This document shows positions 35,698-44,001 of a stretch of DNA of 64,000 nt, one piece after another. The notes beneath the pieces are model-generated. The model did no database searches and was not told where the DNA came from. It worked only from the letters and a program-made list of their open reading frames with translations. Position numbers and translations under genes: made by a program. Source of the DNA: Candidatus Roizmanbacteria bacterium UBA1450 (lineage in GTDB: Bacteria; Patescibacteriota; Microgenomatia; UBA1406; GWC2-37-13); NCBI GenBank assembly GCA_002329205.1, contig DCTC01000001.1, positions 582,623-646,622 on the forward strand, written 5' to 3'. Position 1 is the stretch's first letter. Each line of letters begins with the position of its first letter.

Positions 35698-35834
35698 AAA
35701 GATGAATAATAAAAGAGAATAAAATGTGGATAACTTATCCACAAATAATAAACATATTAACATCGATTTTCAACAGCTCAAAATATATCAAATGCGTTAC
35801 AGGAGATTAATTGTTATATTTATATATATCAGTT
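35698..35834. other. Probable replication origin region (oriC)
   Basis: Between dnaA and comF, an inverted pair of perfect 9-mer DnaA boxes, TGTGGATAA (35725-35733) and TTATCCACA (35735-35743), is separated by one base. The surroundings are very AT-rich, suiting an unwinding element. Gene direction switches here: left mainly minus, right mainly plus. The boxes may also serve dnaA autoregulation. Confidence 0.65.
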
Positions 35835-36521
35835 ATGTTATTGGACATTTTATTTCCCAGGTTTTGCATAGGGTGCCGGAAGTTTGGACAGAGTCTTTGT
35901 CCCAAATGCCGGAAATTTCTCAAACCGATAATACAAACAATATGTCCTTATTGTTTTAAAACATCACCAAAAGGTAAAACACATATCAGATGTGAACAAA
36001 AATATGGACTTGACGGAGCAACGGCAGTTATTCTCTACAACAATATCGGAAAGAAGATTGTTAAACATATAAAATATAATCTTGCATATAGTGTCTTTGA
36101 AGAGCTCTCGCAGAAAATACCGGAGCATTGGTGGCAAACAGAGGAGTATCTTTCTGAAATCGGAAAAGATATATTTCTACAACCCATACCACTTCATCCG
36201 AGAAGGGAAAAAAAACGAGGATTTAATCAGTCTCTAATCATTGCCCGCTTTCTGTCTAATAAATTAAGCTTTCCCATAATTGACGTTTTAGATAGAGTAA
36301 AGGATACGTGTCCCCAAGCAAGGCTTTCCAGGAGAAGTGAGAGGGTATTAAACATACAAAACGCCTTTATCGTAAAAAACAACGCATTTGTATTAAATAA
36401 AACTATTTTACTTGTTGATGATCTATTTACCTCCGGAAGTACAGCCAAAGAAGCCGCAAAAGTACTCAAAAAAAACGGGGCAGAGAAAGTCTTTCTATAT
36501 ACATTGGCGCATGGCTCCTGA
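35835..36521 (+). CDS. comF: ComF family protein
   Basis: A 228-residue ComF-type protein: an N-terminal zinc-finger with CIGCRKFG, CPKC and CPYC, and a C-terminal phosphoribosyltransferase fold with LLVDDLFTSGSTAKEAA, the PRPP-binding motif. The segment IPLHPRREKKRGFNQS is a family hallmark. ComF is needed for DNA uptake in naturally competent bacteria. With the VirB4/PrgI genes, a pseudopilin and recA in this window, DNA uptake is plausible. The start used is ATG 35835; an earlier in-frame ATG at 35811 exists. Confidence 0.93.
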   Translation: MLLDILFPRFCIGCRKFGQSLCPKCRKFLKPIIQTICPYCFKTSPKGKTHIRCEQKYGLDGATAVILYNNIGKKIVKHIKYNLAYSVFEELSQKIPEHWWQTEEYLSEIGKDIFLQPIPLHPRREKKRGFNQSLIIARFLSNKLSFPIIDVLDRVKDTCPQARLSRRSERVLNIQNAFIVKNNAFVLNKTILLVDDLFTSGSTAKEAAKVLKKNGAEKVFLYTLAHGS

Positions 36522-36595
36522 CATACAGCTTTACAATAGTGAAAACAGAGTAAGAAATCATTGCATTTAGTATCCTATAATGATATAATACCTCC

Positions 36596-37081
36596 ATGGA
36601 ATTTAATAAACTTGTATCACTCGTTCTCGGATTCATTGTATTGATTCTCGTGTTTGTTTGGATCAGCAACAGAGTCAGACAGCAAAACACAACTGCAGAC
36701 GGCAATAATATTACTATCACTTTGACTCCTACAGTCACACCCGCAGAGGATGAAGATGAGGGCGGATGGAATCCGTTTTCATTCCTGTTTAGAGGAGGCG
36801 AAGAAACTCCTACTCCCACACCAACAACAGCAGGTAGTATGGTTGCGCAACTTTCAGGAACACCAACAATGACACCGGTACAGATTAAGGTTATTGAGGG
36901 CGGCACCAATGGCGGAACACCTGTCCCGAACGGAACAAACGGTAAAACAATTACCTATGTAAATAACAATGCCACCAAGGGTGGCGTTCAGCAAATTCCC
37001 GAAACAGGAGCATCTACTCTTGTTTTACCTCTCAGCCTTGCTGCTATGTCGGCAGGGATGTATCTAAGAAAGAGATCTTAA
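36596..37081 (+). CDS. Probable sortase-anchored surface protein
   Basis: A 161-residue protein. An N-terminal hydrophobic segment (about residues 6-24) acts as a signal or anchor. The middle is Thr/Pro-rich with PTPTPTP. The C-terminus has the sortase pattern: IPETG, a hydrophobic stretch of about 17 residues, and a basic tail RKRS. A sortase would cut in PETG and attach it to the wall, though no sortase gene is in the window. TATAAT lies six bases before the ATG (leaderless). Confidence 0.75.
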   Translation: MEFNKLVSLVLGFIVLILVFVWISNRVRQQNTTADGNNITITLTPTVTPAEDEDEGGWNPFSFLFRGGEETPTPTPTTAGSMVAQLSGTPTMTPVQIKVIEGGTNGGTPVPNGTNGKTITYVNNNATKGGVQQIPETGASTLVLPLSLAAMSAGMYLRKRS

Positions 37082-37214
37082 GGGCAACTTTCCGTAAGAC
37101 TTAGATAAGAAATAATAATAAATCCTTCTTTTGTTATATCATTACTTCATTACTCGATTGATTTTTGCTTTTTTGTCTGTAATAATGTCATCAATTAGTA
37201 TTTGAAAAACACAT

Positions 37215-38273
37215 ATGGTTGTAAAAAAAACAAACGATACTCCGGAACAAAGCGCAAAAAGTAAGGCAATTGGCCTTGCGATAGAACAGATTCAGAAACA
37301 ATTTGGAAAAGGATCTATTATGAAGATGGGGGATGGCCCCAGTACAGCGGTAGAAGTGTGCTCAACCGGAATTCTGCCGTTGGATATAGCTCTCGGCGTG
37401 GGTGGAATACCCAAAGGAAGAATTATTGAATTGTATGGTCCTGAAGCTTCAGGTAAAACAACAATAACACTGTCTATTGTCTCTCAAGTTCAAAAAGCAG
37501 GCGGTACAGCCGCCTTTGTGGATGCAGAGCACGCGCTGGATCCTTCATGGGCTGAAGTATTGGGTGTGAATCTGGATGAACTTCTTATCTCACAGCCAGA
37601 TACGGGTGAACAGGCACTCGAAATTACCGAAACATTGGTACGTTCAGGTGCGGTAGATCTCGTCGTTGTCGACTCTGTCGCAGCTTTGGTACCGCGTGCA
37701 GAAATTGAAGGAGAAATGGGAGATGCTCAGATGGGCCTTCAGGCAAGATTGATGTCTCAAGCCTTACGAAAACTGACTGCTGTTGTATCAAAGTCCAAAA
37801 CCACAATCATTTTTACCAACCAGCTTCGTATGAAAATCGGTGTTATGTTCGGCAACCCGGAAACGACAACGGGGGGTATGGCTCTCAAATTTTATGCGTC
37901 GGTACGTATGGATGTCCGTAAAATACAGACACTTAAAAAAGGAGATGAAGTACTCGGCGCACGGGTACGGGTAAAGGTAGTTAAAAACAAAGTCGCGCCA
38001 CCGTTTAAAAAAGCTGAGTTTTCAATACTGCCTGATGGTGTAGATAATTTGGGGTCTCTCGTGGATATGGCTGCTGAAAAGAATATCCTTGAAAAAAGCG
38101 GAGCCTTTTATAAGTATGAAGGAAACGTAGTGGGTCAGGGAATGGAACAAGCAAAAGAAACATTGAGAAGTGATGAAAAATTACGCCAGGAAATAACCAA
38201 GAAGGTATACGAGAAACTTCCCATTCATAAACCGACAAAGGAACCGCCAGCAAAGCTGTCATCAACAAAATAA
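37215..38273 (+). CDS. recA: Recombinase RecA
   Basis: A 352-residue RecA without an intein. Walker A is GPEASGKTT (about residues 74-82) and the Walker B strand is VDLVVVDSVAALVP. L1 and L2 DNA-binding loops are at MGLQARLMSQALRKLT and FGNPETTTGGMALKFYASVR. It catalyses strand exchange and filament formation for repair, recombination and uptake of DNA. recX follows seven bases later, so the two are co-transcribed. No LexA-type operator was seen in the 133 bases upstream. Confidence 0.98.
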   Translation: MVVKKTNDTPEQSAKSKAIGLAIEQIQKQFGKGSIMKMGDGPSTAVEVCSTGILPLDIALGVGGIPKGRIIELYGPEASGKTTITLSIVSQVQKAGGTAAFVDAEHALDPSWAEVLGVNLDELLISQPDTGEQALEITETLVRSGAVDLVVVDSVAALVPRAEIEGEMGDAQMGLQARLMSQALRKLTAVVSKSKTTIIFTNQLRMKIGVMFGNPETTTGGMALKFYASVRMDVRKIQTLKKGDEVLGARVRVKVVKNKVAPPFKKAEFSILPDGVDNLGSLVDMAAEKNILEKSGAFYKYEGNVVGQGMEQAKETLRSDEKLRQEITKKVYEKLPIHKPTKEPPAKLSSTK

Positions 38274-38280
38274 TAGCCAT

Positions 38281-38760
38281 ATGTCGAGAGAGTTAATAGA
38301 AAAGCTACTTAACAAAGCGTATTTTTATCTCTATCTACGGCAGAGAAGCGAACAGGAAATGCGGGAATATTTGAAAAAAAAAGCACAAAAATTGAACGCA
38401 GGTCCGGAGGATATTGAGTCAGCCATCCGTGAATTAAGAGAACAAAAATATCTGAATGATGATAATTTTATTGAAGCATATGTCCGATATCGTTCTTCAT
38501 TCAAGCCGAAGGGAGAGTATGCACTTCGATTAGAACTTAGGCAGAAAGGAATTCCTGAGAACAAAATAAATTCCTTTTTTGAGCGCGAAAAACTGGATGA
38601 GAATTCACTGGCCGAGGAGGCTTTGCGTAAATCATGGAGCAGATACAAAAACTTGGAACCGCTGAAACGAAAGAAACGAGCTATGGACTTTCTTTCCCGT
38701 CGTGGTTTTTCCTTTGAAGCTGTAAAAAGTGCGTGGGAAAAAGTAGAGAAGAATAATTGA
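38281..38760 (+). CDS. recX: Regulatory protein RecX
   Basis: A 159-residue RecX made of three-helix repeats, with RQRSEQEMREYLKKK, then YLNDDNFIEAYVRYR and RRGFSFEAVKSAW. It binds RecA filaments and limits their activity. Its ATG is seven bases after the recA stop. In CPR genomes the pair is common. A hairpin with TTATTG/CAATAA core follows downstream at 38874-38903. Confidence 0.92.
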   Translation: MSRELIEKLLNKAYFYLYLRQRSEQEMREYLKKKAQKLNAGPEDIESAIRELREQKYLNDDNFIEAYVRYRSSFKPKGEYALRLELRQKGIPENKINSFFEREKLDENSLAEEALRKSWSRYKNLEPLKRKKRAMDFLSRRGFSFEAVKSAWEKVEKNN

Positions 38761-38773
38761 TTTGACAATCATA

Positions 38774-38903
38774 TTGAAGAAACAGGTAAGAAGAGGTACA
38801 ATAGAAGGGTTAATAATTGATGAAGTTAGGTGTTATTAGATTACATTTTATTTTATTAGTATGCTATCACAAGTCTTTTTATCTTATTGCAATAACAAAA
38901 AGA
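38774..38903 (+). promoter_or_regulatory. Promoter and hairpin in recX-rny gap
   Basis: TTGAAG (38774-38779) and TACAAT (38797-38802) with 17 bases between them form a good promoter. About 72 bases later, TCTTTTT and AAAAAGA (38874-38880 and 38897-38903) flank a TTATTG/CAATAA core, an AT-rich stem. The rest of the 256-base gap shows no gene. The hairpin would lie in the leader of rny and may act on its own transcript. Confidence 0.45.
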
Positions 38904-39016
38904 ATATATAGTTGCATGTGTTATTGACCATGTGCTTCCTGAATTATAGGTATAGCTGCCATGCCAATAAGTAGAGACTCAGATAGTTGACACCTCCCTT
39001 CAATACAATCTACCGT

Positions 39017-40471
39017 ATGTTACAATCACTCATTAATTCTATCTTCAAGAAGGAGAGACAAGAAGAGATAAAGCGAGCAAAGCATGAATCGAAAGAGATA
39101 GTTTTGCGAGCCACAGAAGAAGCGTTAAAAATTAAGCAGGAGGCCGAAAAAGAAGCCCGAAAAATCATGAGTGACAGTCTGGAAATTGAAAAAAGACTGT
39201 CACGAAAAGAACAAACAATTGAGGAACGAGAAAAAGCTGTACAAAGCAAAGAACAGAGCTTGCGCGACAAAGAGCAGTCTGCAGAAAGGCGCAGAAAAGA
39301 ATTTGAAGAAGCAAAGGAAAAAATCATTGTCAAATTGGAAAAAATTGCCCAAATGACAAAAGATGAAGCACGTAAACTGCTTCTTTCGGCTTGGGAAGAT
39401 AAGCTAAAAGGAGAAATTGCTAAAAAAATTCGAGAATCACAGGAGGAGGTAGAAAAAAAATCATCAGAAAAAGCAAAAGAAATACTTATCGATTCTATGC
39501 GTTATGGCGCAACTGATTATGTATCTGAGTACACATTGGCTGTTATTCAGTTGCCGAGTGATGATTATAAAGGTCGTATCATCGGGAAAGACGGGAGAAA
39601 TATCCGCGCATTTGAACTGGCAACAGGAGTGGATGTCGATCTCGAAGAAGAAGGTGTAATCAGGATTTCCTCATTTGATGCAGTCCGCCGGGAAATTGCC
39701 CGCGTATCGATGGAAAAATTAATTAAGGACGGCCGAATCCAACCGCAGCGAATCGAGGAAATTGTTCATAAGGTACGTAAAGAAGTTGATGAAACTATCT
39801 TTAAAGCAGGTGAAGATCTGGTACATAGAGTAGGGGTTTTCAATCTTCCCAATGAACTTGTCAGGCTACTTGGTCATTTTAAGTTCCGTTACTCATACGG
39901 GCAGAATATGATCCTGCACACACTGGAAGAAACACGTATAGGTGTCGCCCTTGCACATGAATTGAAAGCGGACGTAAATACCGTCAAAATCGGTTGTCTT
40001 CTGCACGATATCGGAAAAGTGGTGACAGATAAGGAAGGATCTCATGTTGACCTCGGTGTGGAACTATTGAAAAAACACGGTTTCTCGAAGAAAGTTGTTG
40101 ACTGTGTAGCGGCACATCATGAAGATATTCCATTTCCTTCAGTTGAAGCTGTTATTGTGTATATCGCAGATGCGGTCTCAGGAGGCAGACCGGGTGCTCG
40201 TCATGAAGACTTTCAGGAGTATTTGAAGAGAATAAAAACCATTGAGGAAACAGCAACCAAACAAAAAGGGGTGCGAGAGGCCTATGCTCTACAGGCAGGA
40301 CGTGAACTTCGGGTTATTGTAAGGCCTGATGAGATTTCGGATGATGAAGCAACTATCCTCGCATCAAAATTGAAAGAAGAACTTGAAACAAAATTTGATG
40401 TATTTCCGGGGCAAATAAAGATCACGGTACTCAGAGAATATCGTGCTGAAGCCACGGCAAAGTATAATTGA
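39017..40471 (+). CDS. rny: Ribonuclease Y (no transmembrane anchor seen)
   Basis: A 484-residue RNase Y, the endonuclease that starts mRNA decay in many bacteria. A long charged coiled coil (about residues 10-170) precedes a KH domain (IIGKDGRNIRAFELATG) and an HD domain with the metal motif LLHDIGKVVTDKEGSHVDLG and later HHED. The usual N-terminal membrane helix is missing: the visible start MLQSLINSIFKKERQ runs straight into the coiled coil. A TTG at 38987 would add ten residues and no helix. The enzyme may therefore be cytoplasmic or membrane-bound through a partner. Confidence 0.92.
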   Translation: MLQSLINSIFKKERQEEIKRAKHESKEIVLRATEEALKIKQEAEKEARKIMSDSLEIEKRLSRKEQTIEEREKAVQSKEQSLRDKEQSAERRRKEFEEAKEKIIVKLEKIAQMTKDEARKLLLSAWEDKLKGEIAKKIRESQEEVEKKSSEKAKEILIDSMRYGATDYVSEYTLAVIQLPSDDYKGRIIGKDGRNIRAFELATGVDVDLEEEGVIRISSFDAVRREIARVSMEKLIKDGRIQPQRIEEIVHKVRKEVDETIFKAGEDLVHRVGVFNLPNELVRLLGHFKFRYSYGQNMILHTLEETRIGVALAHELKADVNTVKIGCLLHDIGKVVTDKEGSHVDLGVELLKKHGFSKKVVDCVAAHHEDIPFPSVEAVIVYIADAVSGGRPGARHEDFQEYLKRIKTIEETATKQKGVREAYALQAGRELRVIVRPDEISDDEATILASKLKEELETKFDVFPGQIKITVLREYRAEATAKYN

Positions 40472-40547
40472 TATAGATTGTAGCAATACGATCATTTAAG
40501 TACGGATTGACAAGAGGCTCAGTAGAAGATAAGCTGTAAAGGAGATT

Positions 40548-40655
40548 ATGTTATATCTTACTCCTACGCTCTGTCTTCAAATAACGGCCAATCCGTTTAT
40601 GACGGAAGAGAGTAGAAGCATATACAACTGTAGAAAGGAGGTGAATAATACATGA
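40548..40655 (+). CDS. Possible 35-residue leader ORF coupled to HU
   Basis: A short ORF starts at ATG 40548 behind AAAGGAG and ends with TGA at 40653-40655, overlapping the HU start codon in the arrangement ATGA. It encodes a peptide starting MLYLTPTLCLQ. Overlap plus a good ribosome-binding site suggest translational coupling to HU, though the 3' end necessarily contains the HU ribosome-binding site. Expression is unproven. Confidence 0.35.
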   Translation: MLYLTPTLCLQITANPFMTEESRSIYNCRKEVNNT

Positions 40656-40924
40656 CAAAAGCTGACTTAATTGCTCAAGTAGCAAAAAGAGCCGGACTCA
40701 CCTCCAAAGCAGCAAAAGATGCAGTCAATGCCGTCTTTGATACTGTTGCTGAAGCAATGGAGCGAGGTGAAAAGGTAGTGGTTACTGGTTTCGGAACATT
40801 TTTAGTTCGAGGACGCGCTGCACGAAAAGGCCGCAACCCTCAAACAGGTGCAGAAATCAAAATCCCTGCAACAAAAACACCAGGCTTTACCGCTGGTAAA
40901 AGTCTTAAAAGAAGAGTTAAATAA
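40652..40924 (+). CDS. hup: DNA-binding protein HU
   Basis: A 90-residue HU-family protein, a dimeric chromosome-organising protein. MTKADLIAQVAKRAG starts the helical body, and GFGTFLVRGRAARKGRNPQTG is the beta-arm hallmark. Its ribosome-binding site, AGAAAGGAGGTGA at 40632-40644, is the strongest seen in the window, unlike the many leaderless genes, and suits a highly expressed product. A perfect palindrome AACTCATATATGAGTT follows the stop, then a terminator-like stem. Confidence 0.96.
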   Translation: MTKADLIAQVAKRAGLTSKAAKDAVNAVFDTVAEAMERGEKVVVTGFGTFLVRGRAARKGRNPQTGAEIKIPATKTPGFTAGKSLKRRVK

Positions 40925-40946
40925 CTCATATATGAGTTAGACTCAA

Positions 40947-41018
40947 TTGTAAATAAGCCCCGTTCTCATTGAAATCTCATCAATTATTTTCAAGACAGAA
41001 CGGGGTTATTATTTACAA
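40947..41018. terminator. Long hairpin after HU
   Basis: TTGTAAATAA and CCCCGTTCT (40947-40966) pair with AGAACGGGG (40997-41005) and TTATTTACAA (41009-41018), giving a 19-bp interrupted stem around a 30-base loop that itself contains TTGAAA/TTTCAA. It probably ends the HU transcript and can act in either direction. Confidence 0.65.
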
Positions 41019-41027
41019 AAATCGTTT

Positions 41028-41570
41028 ATGAAACAGGTCTTAATAATCATTATCACATTTATATCTGCACTTTTTTTCATTCCTTCTATCCACAACATTA
41101 CCCGCTCCCAATCCATAAATATTGAGGAAAAAGAAGTCATATACCAGCTTCCGTACCCTGGATTATTACCCGATCACCCTCTGTATATTGTAAAAATAAT
41201 GAGAGACAATATATTGGTTTTTACTACACGTGACAACTTCAAAAAAGCAAATTTATATCTGCATCTGTCAGATAAAAACATGTCGTCTGCACTTGAACTT
41301 GCCAATAAAGGAACAGAACAGTTGGCAATTGATCAACTCATTCAGGCAGAAGATAGATTTCTTCGGATTCCACCGCTTCTTAAAGATATAAAAGAACAAG
41401 GAGGTTCGTATTCAAATGATTTTATGATTGAACTGTATCAGAGCAATGCAAAGCATCGTCAAGTCATAACCGACGTTATGGAAAAAACAACACAAGCAGA
41501 AATAGATACTCTTCAATCACTTCTTCAGAAAAATGAAGATGCTAAGCAAGCTCTTGATAACCTTCAGTAA
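41028..41570 (+). CDS. Exported DUF5667-domain protein
   Basis: A 180-residue protein with an N-terminal signal segment (about residues 1-22). The motif LPYPGLLPDHPLYIVKIMRD marks DUF5667, a domain of unknown function found in candidate-phyla and actinobacterial exported proteins. The rest is helical, with ANKGTEQLAIDQLIQAEDRF, and probably forms a helical bundle. It stands alone between the HU hairpin and the S1 gene. Confidence 0.8.
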   Translation: MKQVLIIIITFISALFFIPSIHNITRSQSINIEEKEVIYQLPYPGLLPDHPLYIVKIMRDNILVFTTRDNFKKANLYLHLSDKNMSSALELANKGTEQLAIDQLIQAEDRFLRIPPLLKDIKEQGGSYSNDFMIELYQSNAKHRQVITDVMEKTTQAEIDTLQSLLQKNEDAKQALDNLQ

Positions 41571-41659
41571 AATAGCGTTAGATCCAGAAAAAACGTTGTA
41601 TTTTATTGAAAATATGGTATAGTAATAACCTATCCTACAAAGGAAAAGGAGAATAATTT

Positions 41660-42748
41660 ATGGCAAAAAATCAACCCAAAAAACAAACCACAGGAAAGGA
41701 GGTTCACCCGATGGAAGCACTGCTTCAAAGTCAAGCAGTCTCAAACATTCAAAAAGGTAAAGAAATGGATGCTCGCATTCTTGCTTTAACAAAAAAGAAC
41801 GTTTTATTTGATGTCGGAGCAAAGGCACAGGCCGTTCTCGGTGAAAAAGAACTGAAAGAAATCACAACTTATTTACCTTATCTCAAAGAAGGAGATAAAG
41901 TTCATGTTCGCATTATTTCTGAAGAATCTCGAGAAGGATTCCCCGTTGTTTCAATGAGAACGTTTTTTGAAAAAGGGAAATGGGACATCCTTGAAGAAAA
42001 AAAGAAAAATGAAGAAGATATTGACGTTATTTGCGGAGAGTACGGGAAAGGCGGAGTTTTTGTCGATTTTATGGGCATCCGCGGAGTCATTCCAAAGATT
42101 CAGCTAACAACAGATTTTCTTGATGATCCGTCAAAACTTGAAGGACAACGAATCAAAGTGAAAGTTCTTGAAGTAGATAAGGAAAAAAACCGACTTGTCG
42201 TCTCTCAAAAGGCTGCCGTTCTCAACATCTCTCAGAAAGATCTGAAAGAACGATTTGACAAAATAAAACTGGATGAAGAGTATGAAGCAACAGTGCTTGG
42301 AGTATCGGAATTTGGTATTTTCTGTGAAGTAAACGGAGTTGAAGGTCTTGTTCATATCTCTGAAATCTCATGGGAAAAGGTTACTAACGCATCCGTGTAT
42401 GTAAAACAGGGAGAAAAGATCAAGGTTTTGGTTGTTGAAAAGAATGAAGATGACCTAAAACTCAATCTTTCTATAAAAAGACTGGAAAATGATCCATGGA
42501 AAGAAATTGAAAATAAATATCCGAAAGAGAAAGAACATGAGGGAGAGGTTGTCCGTAAAGAACGATATGGATATTTTGTCAGACTGGAACCAGGTGTGGA
42601 AGGTCTTATTCATGTCAGTAAACTTTCCGGGCAGGAAGAATTCAAGATGGGTGATAAAGTAAAAGTCTTTATTGAACGCATCAATAAAAAAGACAGAAGA
42701 ATGAGTCTTATCTTACCTCAGGTCGAAAAACCCGTCTTTTATCGCTAA
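41660..42748 (+). CDS. rpsA: S1 RNA-binding domain protein (ribosomal protein S1-like)
   Basis: A 362-residue protein with four S1 repeats. Their core strands are ILALTKKNVLFDVGAKAQ, YGKGGVFVDFMGIRGVIPK, GVSEFGIFCEVNGVEGLVHI and RYGYFVRLEPGVEGLIHVSK. Four-repeat S1 proteins help the 30S ribosome bind mRNA or act in transcript stability. AAAGGAAAAGGAG precedes the start, another of the few strong ribosome-binding sites here. A textbook terminator follows. A ribosomal S1 role is likely but not certain in an organism with many leaderless messages. Confidence 0.9.
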   Translation: MAKNQPKKQTTGKEVHPMEALLQSQAVSNIQKGKEMDARILALTKKNVLFDVGAKAQAVLGEKELKEITTYLPYLKEGDKVHVRIISEESREGFPVVSMRTFFEKGKWDILEEKKKNEEDIDVICGEYGKGGVFVDFMGIRGVIPKIQLTTDFLDDPSKLEGQRIKVKVLEVDKEKNRLVVSQKAAVLNISQKDLKERFDKIKLDEEYEATVLGVSEFGIFCEVNGVEGLVHISEISWEKVTNASVYVKQGEKIKVLVVEKNEDDLKLNLSIKRLENDPWKEIENKYPKEKEHEGEVVRKERYGYFVRLEPGVEGLIHVSKLSGQEEFKMGDKVKVFIERINKKDRRMSLILPQVEKPVFYR

Positions 42749-42760
42749 GAAGGAATTACG

Positions 42761-42794
42761 AAGGCGTTCTGGCTCAAACCAGAGCGCCTTTTTT
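42761..42794 (+). terminator. Intrinsic terminator of S1 gene
   Basis: AAGGCGTTCTGG (42761-42772) and CCAGAGCGCCTT (42779-42790) form a 12-bp stem with one wobble and a six-base loop, followed by TTTT. It also lies at the end of the convergent flavodoxin gene. Confidence 0.92.
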
Positions 42795-42799
42795 AGTGG

Positions 42800-43252
42800 T
42801 CATTGTATCGGCAACTGTTCTATCCATTTATTCAATTTAACTGTTTCTTCATCGGGATTAAAGTAAAAATTATCAAGTTTAAGGGTTTCTCCCAATTTAT
42901 GTGCACCGCGTTTGGTAAAAAAATCCTCCAATATATCAATAGCAAGGCAAAAATGAGCATAACTGGAGTCTCCCAATCCGACAAAACTACACTTGAGTGA
43001 AGTAAAGTCTGTATTCGTGTGATCATCCATAAAATGGAGAAAAGCCATATGAGGTTGACCTTCCTGTCCCCGGTCAAACCAGCTTGGTGTCGCAAAAATA
43101 ACCAAGTCATAATTTTGATTTATGAAGTTCATACTGTCCTGCATTCGTGAAACATCCACTGAGTGGCCCAATTCAGTAAGTTGTTTTGCTATAAGTCCGG
43201 AAACAGTTTCGGTTGAACTAGAATACGTTTCATAGATGATTTTGATATTCAT
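42800..43252 (-). CDS. Flavodoxin-like protein
   Basis: A 150-residue flavodoxin fold. The FMN phosphate loop is ETYSSSTE (about residues 8-15), the second flavin loop region is FATPSWFDRGQEG, and the third is GLGDSSYAHFCLA, typical of short-chain flavodoxins. It carries single electrons between enzymes through FMN. It overlaps the cupin gene by four bases and so is co-translated with it. The partner enzyme is unknown. Confidence 0.9.
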   Translation of the reverse strand: MNIKIIYETYSSSTETVSGLIAKQLTELGHSVDVSRMQDSMNFINQNYDLVIFATPSWFDRGQEGQPHMAFLHFMDDHTNTDFTSLKCSFVGLGDSSYAHFCLAIDILEDFFTKRGAHKLGETLKLDNFYFNPDEETVKLNKWIEQLPIQ

Positions 43253-43551
43253 TTATTTATGATTTTTTCTGCCCAAAGAAATATGCATCCTTTTGGTCCG
43301 ACATAAGCAGAATGTGTAATAGTGCCGGGAATTATTATTCTATCGTATTTTTCACACAAATATTTTACTTTGTTAACTTCCACCGTCATGCTGCCTTCCA
43401 ATATCGCAAGTAATTTCGTTTCAGGATGAGAGTGAGGGGAGTATGTATAGTCTTTGTTATTGTGGATTTTATAGGGAGAGAATCCTTCTTTTTTTATTTG
43501 ATCAACAATTTCCTCTTCAGTGAAGTTTTTATAGCATTTGGCAGAATACAT
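43249..43551 (-). CDS. Small cupin-domain protein
   Basis: A 100-residue single-domain cupin. YSPHSHPETKLLAILEGSM carries the metal-binding His-x-His and Glu of cupin motif 1, and IIIPGTITHSAYVGPKG is motif 2 with the last His. Such small proteins bind a metal and a small ligand. Specific function unknown. It overlaps the flavodoxin gene (ATGA), which links the two. Confidence 0.88.
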   Translation of the reverse strand: MYSAKCYKNFTEEEIVDQIKKEGFSPYKIHNNKDYTYSPHSHPETKLLAILEGSMTVEVNKVKYLCEKYDRIIIPGTITHSAYVGPKGCIFLWAEKIINK

Positions 43552-43560
43552 GTTGAAAAA

Positions 43561-43911
43561 TCAGCTTGTATCTTCATCAACACCCCAATGTCCTGGTTCT
43601 CCGACTTCAGAACCACCATCATTATCTTCATCAGCGGTTTCATCCTCTGCAAGGGGTCCGCCCTGATTGCTTGATTTCGGTCTATATTCGGGTTGAGCAG
43701 GATCTACCACACGTCCTGTATCGTCATCTGAATCAGCGAGAGGATCGTCTCCTGAGATATCAGAAATATCCTCTGTCTCTTCTTCATCCAAGCGGTCAAA
43801 ATCACGTTTCAAATTGTATGTGTAATATTCCTCATCTTCGGGAATAATTTCTTGCACTCCATGATCTTCGAGATCCGTATCCGGTTTTTGTTTAGTTTTA
43901 TCTTGTGCCAT
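43561..43911 (-). CDS. Hypothetical very acidic protein
   Basis: A 116-residue protein dominated by Asp and Glu (for instance EEETEDISDISGDD), probably disordered. No family recognised. It lies nine bases upstream of the cupin gene on the same strand and may belong to that operon. ATACT lies about eight bases before the ATG. Confidence 0.55.
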   Translation of the reverse strand: MAQDKTKQKPDTDLEDHGVQEIIPEDEEYYTYNLKRDFDRLDEEETEDISDISGDDPLADSDDDTGRVVDPAQPEYRPKSSNQGGPLAEDETADEDNDGGSEVGEPGHWGVDEDTS

Positions 43912-44001
43912 ATGAGACCAGTATTACAGAGATGCATTAAAATGACAAGGAAATAGTGTAAAATGATGGTAAGAATACGTGGTATTATTTGATATCCTTA
44001 T

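Noticed and set aside
37082..37214. SOS operator upstream of recA
   Set aside because: No LexA-type palindrome (E. coli or Bacillus form) was found in the 133 bases.
38987..39016. TTG at 38987 as start of RNase Y
   Set aside because: It adds ten residues without homology features; the ATG at 39017 opens directly into the expected N-terminal region.
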